From: an uncultured Alphaproteobacteria bacterium
GTDB lineage: Bacteria > Pseudomonadota > Alphaproteobacteria > Rhodobacterales > Rhodobacteraceae
Length of the DNA stretch: 49,536 nt
Direction of reading: 5' to 3'
Assembly (NCBI GenBank): GCA_902611605.1
Contig: CACMAH010000012.1
Location: forward strand, 1 to 49,536
This document shows positions 1-8,021 of this stretch, one piece after another. The notes under the pieces were generated by a model, which saw only the letters and a list, made by a program, of their open reading frames with translations, was not told where the DNA came from and made no database searches. The translations under genes were made by a program, and so were the position numbers. Within the stretch, counting starts at the first letter, position 1. Every line of letters starts with the position of its first letter.

Positions 1-36
1 AAATCAGAGTTTCGAACTTTTGAAGTTTTAAAAAAC

Positions 37-462
37 ATGCATAAAAAATGTGATATATATGATACTACTTTCTCACAAATAGCAGTTTTTCTTCCACCCG
101 TTTGGCTATTACAAAATAGAATGTGGGAGCCATTTATTGCAGTAACATCAGTTTACCTTATTACATTCAACGTAAACCTTTTTCTTTTTCTAATTTCCTC
201 ATTACTTATCGCTGTTTATTTTAAGCAAGGCCAAGTTACAATCCGAAGAAGTTATAGTATGTTTCAGGAATTTCAAGTCTGGGCAATAATAGCTGCAACG
301 GATGAGGCCACAGTACAACAAATTTGTCGAAAATTTGATCCAAAGTGTGATTTCTTAAAAAGTCTCATTGGGCCTCCGTCAAAAAGTGAAGAAGATAATA
401 AACATAAGAAAAAGAAACGTAAAAGTGGTAATGTAGCCTCAGTATCTCCAATTACTTATTAA
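37..462 (+). CDS. Small membrane protein, DUF2628-like (tentative)
   Basis: A 141-residue protein with two or three closely spaced hydrophobic segments (about residues 13-27 and 33-62) followed by a soluble part and a very basic tail (HKKKKRK near residue 123-129). The N-terminal segment with FLPPVWLL followed by a Met-Trp pair resembles the DUF2628 family of small inner-membrane proteins of unknown function; that assignment is by eye only. The ATG at 37 has no obvious Shine-Dalgarno sequence. It stands alone: 785 bases without a gene follow it. It reads as a real gene because of its ordered membrane and charged-tail layout, but no function can be given. Confidence 0.6.
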   Translation: MHKKCDIYDTTFSQIAVFLPPVWLLQNRMWEPFIAVTSVYLITFNVNLFLFLISSLLIAVYFKQGQVTIRRSYSMFQEFQVWAIIAATDEATVQQICRKFDPKCDFLKSLIGPPSKSEEDNKHKKKKRKSGNVASVSPITY

Positions 463-1248
463 ATATTCTATTTATTAAAGAATAATTTAAATTATAACAT
501 AATACAGTGGATGTTGGTTGTTTTAACTACTATTTTGATTTGCCGGCTAGATCGAATTTCTTATATATATAAATGAATGAGTGAATTGCCTTAAATAGTT
601 TTGACATTGTTCGATTGAGATTTGAGCTAATAAAGAAATATTTATCTAGTGATTATTAATTAGAATAAAATGACAAATTACAATACTAATTAAGATAACT
701 TTAATAAAAGAAATTCATGTAATTCCATAATCACCAACAATTGTTTTGAATTTAAACCAGTCTATTTTTTTTATTTTAATGTTTTATTTCCTTTCCTTAG
801 TGCAATGATTTTCTATTAAGTGTATTTATGCTGATTTTATATCAATAGCGTGAAGTCTTACACAAATGGTAATATACCAAACTTATTAAACAATTAATCT
901 AAATGTTTATTATATAAGAAAAGATGACTTTAGATTCCGTCATCGAATTTAAATAAATCGTTATAGAAAACATAGATTTCAATGCTTTAACTTACATAAT
1001 TCAAACAAACCTAAAAGAAGTTCAAAGAACTACCAAGTGATATAAAAATATACCTTCTTATTTTTTTTATAATTTCACCTCAATTTTATCTATCAACTTC
1101 CAATCAACATTTAAAAAGTAACCAATTAAAATAAGAATATAGAAATTAAGTGGAGTTGCACGAAAGCACTAGGTAAAGATACAATTATTTATAAATGTTG
1201 TATAGAAAATTAAATTCAAAAAATAAATAAATAAAATTGTATGGATAA
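463..1248. other. Long AT-rich stretch without a recognisable gene
   Basis: About 785 bases between the small membrane protein and the 3' end of the motB-like gene. All frames are broken by frequent stops, and no tRNA, CRISPR-like repeat or strong hairpin with a T-run was seen. A TTGACA at about 601-606 has no matching -10 box at normal spacing. The stretch could hold a small RNA or a decayed gene, but nothing in it supports a specific call. It is unusually long for a window in which most intergenic gaps are under 100 bases. Confidence 0.5.
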
Positions 1249-2433
1249 TTAAAAATCTATTTCAATTTCTATCCGTCGGTTCTTAGATCTACCTTCAGAA
1301 GTATCATTGCTTTTTATTGGTTTTGCCTCTCCAAAACTCACAGCCTGCATGCGATCAGCGGTTATAGTCCCTGCCTTTTCCATCTCTTGAACCACACTTG
1401 CAGCTCGTGCTGCTGCTAAATCCCAGTTGTCTCTGAAATTAGAACCAAATTTTAAAGGTACATTATCTGTATGTCCTGATACAGTGATTTTGCTAGTGGG
1501 TCCAACACCAGTTGTAGCAATTTTTGCCATAATTGTTCTAGCTTCGTCAGTCAACTCAGCAGAACCAGATGGGAAGGCTCCTCCAGCTCCAACAGTTACA
1601 AAGACTTTACCATCTTTTCTTTCAACTTCTACCAATCCTTTATCAATTTCTTGTTTTAAAGCAACTTGCAAGTTATCTTCAGCTATTTTGGCTTTTTTAT
1701 CTTCAGCTGAACCACTTCCAGAACCATCGCCATCAGAATTTGATTCCTTATTATCATCGTCATTACTTTTGGCTGAAGCTGCAAGTTCTGCTAATTTTTG
1801 TTCAATACCTCCAAAAAGTACTTCTTGTTCAGCCTTTCCTGAAGCTGCCCTGGCTTCTTCTAAAGCTTTTAAAGTTTCTTGAATAAGTTCTGCAGTATCT
1901 TTTTTATTATCATCTTCAGTTGTATTATTGAAATTCACAAATACTTTATCACCTAAGGATTCTATGGTCACATCTCCCCTTCCAATAGCCTCTTTCAAAG
2001 CTTTTGCTAATTCATCTGTTTCTAATTGACCACCATCTGTCTCTTTTTTATCAGTTTCACCACCATCAGAATCTTTTTCTTTTTGTTTTTGTTCCAACTC
2101 AGGCTGCTCAATAGTAGTGGTCTGCTGCGTCATTTGTTTTGTAACAGAGGGACTAGGTGAAGGACTGAAATTTAGTGACAACACAGTTGTGCCTTTTGGT
2201 TGCTCAACTACCGGTACAATTCTTTGAACACCAAATGCATTTTTTAAAGATCCTGATATTTGCTTAAATTTAGGAACATTAAATTCGGCAAAAGATAAAA
2301 TCAAAACAAAGAAGGCCATTAGAAGTGTGGCCATGTCTGCAAAAGTGGCCATCCAAGCAGGAGCTCCTGGTGGAGGACATTTAGGACACTCCTGTTCTTC
2401 TTCTTCTTCTACTTCTTCAGTAGCTTCTGCCAT
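1249..2433 (-). CDS. motB: Flagellar stator protein MotB/PomB-type
   Basis: A 394-residue stator B subunit that anchors the ion channel to peptidoglycan. The N-terminus has a cytoplasmic acidic stretch, then CPPPGAPAWMATFADMATLL leading into one membrane helix (about 26-47). Asp33 in this segment is the conserved ion-binding aspartate of MotB/PomB. The CPPPG-x-P-x-WM-x-TFAD form is closer to sodium-type PomB than to E. coli MotB. Residues about 100-270 are a long acidic, Ser/Asp/Glu-rich linker. The C-terminal 110 residues are an OmpA/MotB peptidoglycan-binding domain (SGHTDNVP near 320; GRSKNRRIEI near 380). The gene lies 36 bases downstream of the motA-like gene, so the pair is a likely operon. 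Sodium dependence is inferred from similarity. Confidence 0.92.
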   Translation of the reverse strand: MAEATEEVEEEEEQECPKCPPPGAPAWMATFADMATLLMAFFVLILSFAEFNVPKFKQISGSLKNAFGVQRIVPVVEQPKGTTVLSLNFSPSPSPSVTKQMTQQTTTIEQPELEQKQKEKDSDGGETDKKETDGGQLETDELAKALKEAIGRGDVTIESLGDKVFVNFNNTTEDDNKKDTAELIQETLKALEEARAASGKAEQEVLFGGIEQKLAELAASAKSNDDDNKESNSDGDGSGSGSAEDKKAKIAEDNLQVALKQEIDKGLVEVERKDGKVFVTVGAGGAFPSGSAELTDEARTIMAKIATTGVGPTSKITVSGHTDNVPLKFGSNFRDNWDLAAARAASVVQEMEKAGTITADRMQAVSFGEAKPIKSNDTSEGRSKNRRIEIEIDF

Positions 2434-2469
2434 TAATTAAATCCTTATTATTTAAAAGATCTTTATAAT

Positions 2470-3231
2470 TTACGCTGCTTCTAATTTTGCCTGCATTTTT
2501 GGAGGTAAGTTAGCAAGCATTTGATCCTGAATATTACGGGGAGATTCTCCTCTAGCTATATTACGAAGACCAAGTACTACCATTTCCCTGTAGGTAACCT
2601 CATAGGCTGTATAACCCTCTAATTTTGTTTTCATAGGAAGAAATAAAACATTAGCAACAAATGCACCATATAATGTAGTTAACAACGCAACAGCCATAGC
2701 AGGACCAATTGCTTTTGGATCAGCCATATTACCAAGCATAAGAACTAGACCAACTAATGTTCCAATCATTCCCATAGCGGGGGCTATATCAATCCAAGCT
2801 CCAACTACACCATGATTTGTTTCATGACGAGCTTTCATTGCTTTAATTTCCTGGTTTAACTGGGATGTTAATTTTGCTTCATCGGCTCCATCTACTAACA
2901 TCTGCATTCCCTTTGCGAAGAATTTATCAGGAACTTCTTGACCCTCAAGTGCCATCATCCCATCTTTTCTTGCAATTCCAGCTAATTCAACCATCCTCTC
3001 AATTAACTCATCTTGTTTTTTAACAGGTGGGAAAAAAGCTTTTGCCATTACCCCAAAGCTTCCTAAAAAGGCAGGAAGAGTAGAACTGTACATAACTCCA
3101 AAAGCAGTACCACCAAACACAATTTGAACGGAAGGTACATCAATAAAGGTATTAATACTTCCTCCAGCAGTCATCGCTACTACAATTAATCCTATCGCTC
3201 CTAATATTCCTACTAATGATGCTATATCCAT
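2470..3231 (-). CDS. motA: Flagellar stator protein MotA/PomA-type
   Basis: A 253-residue stator A subunit with four membrane helices (about 3-24, 32-52, 147-168, 177-200) and the large cytoplasmic loop between helices 2 and 3 that contacts the rotor. The motif around Pro151 (IAPAMGMIGTLVG) and DPKAIGPAMAVALLTTLYGA is the signature of the MotA/PomA/ExbB-like family, and the match is best to PomA of sodium-driven motors. ATG at 3231. A sigma-54-type -24/-12 element lies about 40-55 bases upstream (separate entry), and rpoN lies about 1.2 kb away. With motB it forms a two-gene stator unit; no other flagellar gene is in the window. Confidence 0.93.
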   Translation of the reverse strand: MDIASLVGILGAIGLIVVAMTAGGSINTFIDVPSVQIVFGGTAFGVMYSSTLPAFLGSFGVMAKAFFPPVKKQDELIERMVELAGIARKDGMMALEGQEVPDKFFAKGMQMLVDGADEAKLTSQLNQEIKAMKARHETNHGVVGAWIDIAPAMGMIGTLVGLVLMLGNMADPKAIGPAMAVALLTTLYGAFVANVLFLPMKTKLEGYTAYEVTYREMVVLGLRNIARGESPRNIQDQMLANLPPKMQAKLEAA

Positions 3232-3272
3232 GGTTTCAAAATACCTTTAAATTATAAATGTTGTACGATTTT

Positions 3273-3288
3273 TGCAAGAATAATACCA
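3273..3288 (-). promoter_or_regulatory. Probable sigma-54 (-24/-12) promoter of motA-motB
   Basis: On the minus strand the element reads TGGTATTATTCTTGCA. It has the invariant GG, 10 bases, then GC of sigma-54 promoters, with TTGCA at -12 matching the consensus. The -24 side is weaker (TGGTA instead of TGGCA). The predicted transcript would start near 3262, giving a leader of about 30 bases before the motA ATG at 3231. It points to RpoN control of the stator genes; the enhancer-binding activator is not in the window. Confidence 0.5.
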
Positions 3289-3392
3289 AAATGAAAAAAG
3301 TCATAAATTACAAAAAGATTGATAAAAAAACAAAATATACATAGATAATATAATATATATGAAAGCTATTTCAATTAAATTGGTTTAAAAGC

Positions 3393-3899
3393 ATGGCTAA
3401 AATAAAAAAAAATTTTGCAAAGCTAATATTAATTATAACCTTCATAATCAACCATATCTCTATCAGCGCACAACCAACAGTAGGACAATCAAGTCAATTT
3501 TATACTAAAGAACATTTTGTTATTGATTTGTATACCTCTACTGAATGGATGAGATGTAGCGTAGGTCAAAGGTGGAATGGAGAAACCTGTACTGGAAAAA
3601 TAATAAATTTAAATCACGATCAAATGGAAGAAGTTTTAAAGTTAGCTTCTGAGCAACTTGGTTCAGGTTGGAGACTACCTTCTAGAAAAGAACTAGAGTC
3701 ATTAGTGTGTAGAGATTGTAAAATTCCTAAAATTAATTCTGAGATTTTTCCTAACACTGATCCAGTACCCTACTGGACTGGAGAAAGAAATAAATTTGCT
3801 AAAAGACATTTTTGGTCTGTAAATTTCTATACTGGTAATACATACGGCAGATTTTATCCCTACCAATCCTTAGCTGTAAGACTTGTTAGAAATAGATAG
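3393..3899 (+). CDS. Secreted DUF1566 (Lcl C-terminal-like) protein
   Basis: A 168-residue protein with a classical signal peptide (Lys-rich start, hydrophobic core about 10-24, likely cleavage after ISISA near residue 26). The mature part has the DUF1566 pattern: WNGETCTG, a mid-domain LGSGWRLPSRKELESLV, CxxC (CRDC) near 110, and a late PYWTGE...FWSVNF...G with terminal LAVRLVR. This fold resembles the C-type-lectin-like Lcl domain, often on secreted or surface proteins; binding function is unknown. Four cysteines in the mature part could form disulfides. It is divergent from motA; no clear Shine-Dalgarno sequence precedes the ATG. Confidence 0.75.
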   Translation: MAKIKKNFAKLILIITFIINHISISAQPTVGQSSQFYTKEHFVIDLYTSTEWMRCSVGQRWNGETCTGKIINLNHDQMEEVLKLASEQLGSGWRLPSRKELESLVCRDCKIPKINSEIFPNTDPVPYWTGERNKFAKRHFWSVNFYTGNTYGRFYPYQSLAVRLVRNR

Positions 3900-3911
3900 T
3901 GGACTACGAGA

Positions 3912-4160
3912 TTAATCTGATACGTTTTCCCTTTTTTTATCCCAGTACCAAAATATTAGTTTAAAAATAAAAATAACAGCACCAAATATCATAATTCCAT
4001 TAGCTACTTTTTGTGTGGTTACATATTTAAGATAAGATAATTCTTGTCCTCCAGCTAAACCTATAATCACAACCAAAAGTACCATACCAAGAAAAAATCT
4101 TAATATAATACATCTTTGACAGGGTGCTCCTGTATCTTTAGAACTGGAAAATCTTTTCAT
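3912..4160 (-). CDS. Small two-helix membrane protein with CxxC, unknown
   Basis: An 82-residue protein: N-terminal soluble part with GAPCQRC (CxxC near 14-17), then two hydrophobic helices (about 21-38 and 52-72) separated by a short loop, and a charged tail (KKRENVSD). No family is recognised. The CxxC just before the first helix could bind a metal or be redox active, but nothing proves this. It is divergent from rpoN with 241 bases between, and its upstream region has a TTTGGTATTATT stretch also found in the motA sigma-54-like element, though without the -12 GC. Confidence 0.6.
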   Translation of the reverse strand: MKRFSSSKDTGAPCQRCIILRFFLGMVLLVVIIGLAGGQELSYLKYVTTQKVANGIMIFGAVIFIFKLIFWYWDKKRENVSD

Positions 4161-4323
4161 TAGAGTAACTTTCTTGAAAATTTACTGTAGAGATATATGA
4201 AAAAATAATACCAAATACTAATAAAAAAACAAAAAAAAATTAATTTTTTTTGACACATATAAAAACAAATTTTTTTATTATTTATATAACTTACTGTTTT
4301 TAAAACATATTTACGTCATTATC

Positions 4324-4343
4324 TTGACTTTAAGGATAGTCAA
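4324..4343. promoter_or_regulatory. Inverted repeat in the rpoN leader
   Basis: TTGACT, 8 bases, AGTCAA form a perfect 6+6 inverted repeat about 60 bases before the rpoN start codon. Its size and symmetry are compatible with a protein-binding operator, and its left half could serve as a -35 box, but no matching -10 box is clear. Tentative. Confidence 0.3.
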
Positions 4344-4401
4344 ATTGTTTTTTTGATTTTTTTAATTTTTTAATCAAACTTATGAAAAAAGGAGATAAAA
4401 A

Positions 4402-5913
4402 ATGCAATTGACACCTTCATTAAATATTAAGCAAAGGCAGTCATTAGTTATGACTCCCCAGCTTCAGCAGGCTATCAAACTATTACAAATGACAAATTTA
4501 GATTTATCAAAATATCTTGATGAGCAAACATTTGAAAATCCATTTCTTGAAACTGAGGATTCCAATTCAAATTTCCAAAATGATAATTTGGATGATATGA
4601 ATAAATTGAAACAAAATGAAACTAATATTAAAAATGAAGTTGATAAAACATTAGAAACTGGAAGTGCACTATCAGATGATCCAACATCTAATGAAGATTT
4701 TGATAATCGATTTGATTGTAATTTGGTTGAATATGATGGACCTAGCCAAATCAATAGCCAGTTCCAAGGCAGCACTTCTAATACTGATAATATTCTGGAG
4801 GTCACTGTAGAAGATCACCCTAATTCATTATATCAACATGTTGAAAAACAAGTTCTCTATAATTTTGAACGTCCTGAAGATAAATTTATAGCAATCAAAT
4901 TTCTTGAATATTTAGAACCCTCTGGATGGTTAGGTAAATCTTTAGATGAAATATCTTTAGAATGTGGAATTTCTATTGAATTAGCTAAAAAAATTCTTTT
5001 GAAACTTCAAAAATTTGAACCTGCTGGATTATTTGCACGTGATTTAAAAGAATGCTTATTAATACAAGCAAAAGCTAGTGAAAGTTATAGCTCTAGCCTT
5101 GAAGTTTTACTCCAAAACCTAACTTTGTTAGCAAAGGGGGATTTAAAAAGTTTGGCCAAAAAATGTAATTGTAGAACTATTGATATAACAAATTATCTCA
5201 AACTTATTAGAAGTTTTAATCCTAAACCAGGTGCATTGTTTGAAAATGATTTACCACAAATTAGTTCACCAGATTTAATCGTAAAGAAAACTAAAAATGG
5301 ATGGTCTGTTGATTTAAATAAGTCTACCTTACCTACAGTTTTTGTTAATGAAGATTATGCAACCACCGTTAACTCAAAACCTAAACATGATAAAAAGGTT
5401 AATGCTTTTGCAAATCAAGCTCTAGCATCTGCTAGATGGCTTAAAAGAGCTTTAGAGCAAAGAAATACTACTACATTGAAAATTTCTGCTGAAATAGTTA
5501 GAAGACAAACAGACTTTCTAGAAAATGGGCTAGATTTTCTCAAACCTCTTTCTTTAAAAGATGTCGCTGAAACAGTTGGTATGCATGAAAGTACTGTCAG
5601 CAGAGTAACAGCGGGATTATTAATGAATACACCTAGAGGTACTTTTACATTGAAATCATTTTTCAGTGTGAGCATACAGAGTAACTCTAATGGAGTAGGA
5701 ACATCTGCAGCAGCCGTAAGACATATGATCTCAAAGATGATACAGGATGAAAAGCCAGTCAAACCACTAAGTGACGACGCTATAGCAAAAAATATTAGTA
5801 AAAGAGGTGTAAAGCTCGCAAGAAGAACTGTAGCTAAATATAGAGAAATTTTGAATATTCCATCGTCGTCAGAAAGAAGAAGAAAAGCAAAAATGGAAAT
5901 GACACTGTCTTGA
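4402..5913 (+). CDS. rpoN: RNA polymerase sigma-54 factor RpoN
   Basis: A 503-residue sigma-54. Region I at the N-terminus is Gln-rich (LVMTPQLQQAIKLLQM near 16-31), which interacts with the activator and blocks open-complex formation. An acidic Asn/Asp-rich linker (about 50-135) is followed by the core-binding domain (about 140-330). A helix-turn-helix lies near LKDVAETVGMHESTVSRVT (about 381-399). The RpoN box ARRTVAKYRE is complete at 473-482 and reads the -24 element. ATG at 4402 follows AAGGAGAT at good spacing. It is a single gene in its direction, convergent with the K+ channel. The usual alphaproteobacterial neighbours (lptB, hpf, ptsN) are not present here. Confidence 0.97.
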   Translation: MQLTPSLNIKQRQSLVMTPQLQQAIKLLQMTNLDLSKYLDEQTFENPFLETEDSNSNFQNDNLDDMNKLKQNETNIKNEVDKTLETGSALSDDPTSNEDFDNRFDCNLVEYDGPSQINSQFQGSTSNTDNILEVTVEDHPNSLYQHVEKQVLYNFERPEDKFIAIKFLEYLEPSGWLGKSLDEISLECGISIELAKKILLKLQKFEPAGLFARDLKECLLIQAKASESYSSSLEVLLQNLTLLAKGDLKSLAKKCNCRTIDITNYLKLIRSFNPKPGALFENDLPQISSPDLIVKKTKNGWSVDLNKSTLPTVFVNEDYATTVNSKPKHDKKVNAFANQALASARWLKRALEQRNTTTLKISAEIVRRQTDFLENGLDFLKPLSLKDVAETVGMHESTVSRVTAGLLMNTPRGTFTLKSFFSVSIQSNSNGVGTSAAAVRHMISKMIQDEKPVKPLSDDAIAKNISKRGVKLARRTVAKYREILNIPSSSERRRKAKMEMTLS

Positions 5914-5940
5914 GACCTAAATTAATGAGTATAATTTTAT

Positions 5941-6855
5941 TTACTTTTTACTAGATGATTTATCCTTTAAAACTTCTATTATTGCTTTAACATGGTCTTC
6001 GGATATATCGTATCGTTTCCTTAGAGTATCAATTTCAGCTTGTTCTTCTGAGTCAATTTTTCCATCTTCTAAAGCATTTGCTATTTGGGCTTCTAATATC
6101 GCTTTTCTTTGGGCCACTTGATGTGCAAACGCATTTGCAACAATACCTGTTAGAAGAGCTACTGAGAAAACACCCATTACTGCAGTAAAAGCACCAATTA
6201 TTTTTCCTAAAGGGGAAATTGGAGAAACATCACCATAACCAACTGTAGTCAACGTAATTAATGACCACCACATTGTTTCTGGAATAGAACTAAATTTATC
6301 AGGCTGGACGCTATTCTCAGCTACATACATTAAGGATGATGCAAAAAATAGAGCTAAGATAAAAAGATAAGATGCAGCAGCAAAAGAAGATCTTTCATGA
6401 TGAATTGCAGAAAATAGATCCTCTAACGCACTTGAATAATGTGAAATTTTTAGTAGCCTTAAAAGCCTTAGTACTCTCAACCATCTTAGATCCACACTAA
6501 ATAATAAGGGTAATAAACTTGGTAATATAGCCAATAAGTCAATTAGACCAGTAAAACTAAAAATATACTTTAATCTGTTTTTGAACGCAGAACTGTTGGT
6601 TCCATCTCCTTTTGCGCCTGTTGCCCAAATTCTTAATATATACTCGATAACAAAAATAGATACTGAAAATACTTCGAAAATATAAAATTCTTTTCTAAAA
6701 ATATTTCCAATTGATTCTACAGATTCTAGAGAAACCGCTAAAAGATTTAAAATAATTAATGTTGATAAAAATAGATCGCTATATTGACTAGTTTTATCAC
6801 CAGGTTTTGCTTTTTCCAGAATTTCTAATGTACGTTTTTTGGATAAAAAAACCAA
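5941..6855 (-). CDS. Voltage-gated-type potassium channel
   Basis: A 304-residue six-helix channel. S1-S3 lie at about 29-45, 58-77 and 99-118. S4 carries regularly spaced arginines (RWLRVLRLLRLLK, 124-136). The pore loop has the K+ selectivity filter TVGYGD at 204-209 after MWWSLITLT, followed by S6 (about 216-244). The C-terminal 55 residues form a charged helical domain with a DGKIDSEEQAEIDTLRKRY stretch, not a cyclic-nucleotide or RCK domain. The start is TTG at 6855, one base after the stop of the preceding small gene; no other start exists before the pore region, so translation is probably coupled. Role: K+ flux and membrane potential. Confidence 0.92.
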   Translation of the reverse strand: MVFLSKKRTLEILEKAKPGDKTSQYSDLFLSTLIILNLLAVSLESVESIGNIFRKEFYIFEVFSVSIFVIEYILRIWATGAKGDGTNSSAFKNRLKYIFSFTGLIDLLAILPSLLPLLFSVDLRWLRVLRLLRLLKISHYSSALEDLFSAIHHERSSFAAASYLFILALFFASSLMYVAENSVQPDKFSSIPETMWWSLITLTTVGYGDVSPISPLGKIIGAFTAVMGVFSVALLTGIVANAFAHQVAQRKAILEAQIANALEDGKIDSEEQAEIDTLRKRYDISEDHVKAIIEVLKDKSSSKK

Positions 6856-6856
6856 A

Positions 6857-7081
6857 CTAGACCCAAGCCTTACTTTTGGGTTTTTTACTCAAATCGGCTT
6901 TCATCATCTCACTAAAAGCATCAGCAACTCTCTTTTGTGCTTCTTTATTTTTTTTCAAATCAGGGTGAAGTGGTATTAGAAAATCACCATTATCCCTTAT
7001 AATTGGATCAAGATAAAGCTCATCATATTTAGATAAAAGAGATTTTAATTCTTTCATAAGAAATTGTTCAAGTTCTTCCAT
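6857..7081 (-). CDS. Small charged cytoplasmic protein, unknown
   Basis: A 74-residue soluble protein, rich in Lys, Glu and Asp, with two probable helices (ELEQFLMKELKSLLSKY at the N-terminus and a second near 47-63) around a short Pro/Asp-rich middle. No family recognised. ATG at 7081. Its stop is one base upstream of the TTG start of the K+ channel, so both are almost certainly co-transcribed and may be coupled. Confidence 0.6.
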   Translation of the reverse strand: MEELEQFLMKELKSLLSKYDELYLDPIIRDNGDFLIPLHPDLKKNKEAQKRVADAFSEMMKADLSKKPKSKAWV

Positions 7082-7116
7082 AATTGCCCCATTTTATTAA
7101 TTATTTTAAAAGGTTT

Positions 7117-8004
7117 TTAATCTTTTTCAAGTTGTTGTCTTAAAGAAAGTACTAAAGGCCAATGTTTTTTAATAAATTTTGGAACATTTTTAGGTGAATT
7201 AAAAGTATGCTCATTTCGATTTCCCTCAAAAGGAATACCACTTTCATTTAAAATCTGACTTGTCTCAGTAATATCAATGTGAGAAGAAGCATCATAAACA
7301 ATTACTGGTTCAACTTCTTTTATAAAAATAGATTTTTTTTCAGCCACAGGCAAAATATTTTCTGTAGACGAAAATCCTAAAGGATTATTGGTAAGTCCAT
7401 TCTCTTTCTTTTCATCCCAAACCTTTGCTACTTTTTTATGATATGGGATATTAAATTTTTCTTTATTTGAATGGTAATGCTTAATTGTATCTTCCCAATT
7501 TTTATGTCTTTCAAAGAGTTCTTTAACAAATTCAGCTGCATAATTAATATTTTTCACTGGATCAAACATATCTTCTAGAGAAGTAAATCCACCTTTATGC
7601 CATCTGTAATTTAATTGCATGCAACCTACATCTATGTTCCTAGATCCATTTGCAACCGCATTTTTCAAATATTTCAAGGCCCCTTCTTTTGTCTCAAAAT
7701 AAAGTCCTTTTCCAGCATGATTAATGGACCAAGGCCATCCTCTGACTTCCCCGTTTGATAATTTTCTTCCTGCTTCTACTCTGGAAATACTACTTAATAA
7801 ATGGCTTGGTAAATTTTCTTCTCGCTCAACTTGATTAGCTAAATCCTCACAATTAGGTTTATTGTTTAAATCAGCTGACCATACTATACTACCAACTAAA
7901 TATATAACTAGAATTAGTAATATAAAAAAAAATAAATTAGATGTAAATTTTGTATTATGATAGAAAGAAAAGAACATAACACTAAACTGCAAACAACGTG
8001 CCAC
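7117..8004 (-). CDS. Membrane-anchored lytic transglycosylase (SLT domain)
   Basis: A 295-residue protein with one N-terminal hydrophobic segment (about 22-42), then an SLT/lysozyme-like domain at about 50-190. Key features are LLSSISRVEAGR, whose Glu is in the place of the catalytic acid, DVGCMQLNYRWH near 125-136, and the later NINYAAEFVKELFERHKNWEDTIKHYH repeat-like stretch typical of the family. It should cleave the glycan strand of peptidoglycan from the periplasmic side. The last 90 residues have no recognised domain. The first start is GTG at 8004; an internal ATG (7977) just before the membrane segment is equally possible. The next gene upstream is a membrane coiled-coil protein, 17 bases away. 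Confidence 0.82.
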   Translation of the reverse strand: MARCLQFSVMFFSFYHNTKFTSNLFFFILLILVIYLVGSIVWSADLNNKPNCEDLANQVEREENLPSHLLSSISRVEAGRKLSNGEVRGWPWSINHAGKGLYFETKEGALKYLKNAVANGSRNIDVGCMQLNYRWHKGGFTSLEDMFDPVKNINYAAEFVKELFERHKNWEDTIKHYHSNKEKFNIPYHKKVAKVWDEKKENGLTNNPLGFSSTENILPVAEKKSIFIKEVEPVIVYDASSHIDITETSQILNESGIPFEGNRNEHTFNSPKNVPKFIKKHWPLVLSLRQQLEKD

Positions 8005-8021
8005 TAATTGGTGGTATTCAT

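Noticed and set aside
1427-1886. Two long open frames opposite the motB-like gene
   Set aside because: They are antisense shadows of the low-complexity linker of the motB-like gene and have no recognisable domain or ribosome-binding site.
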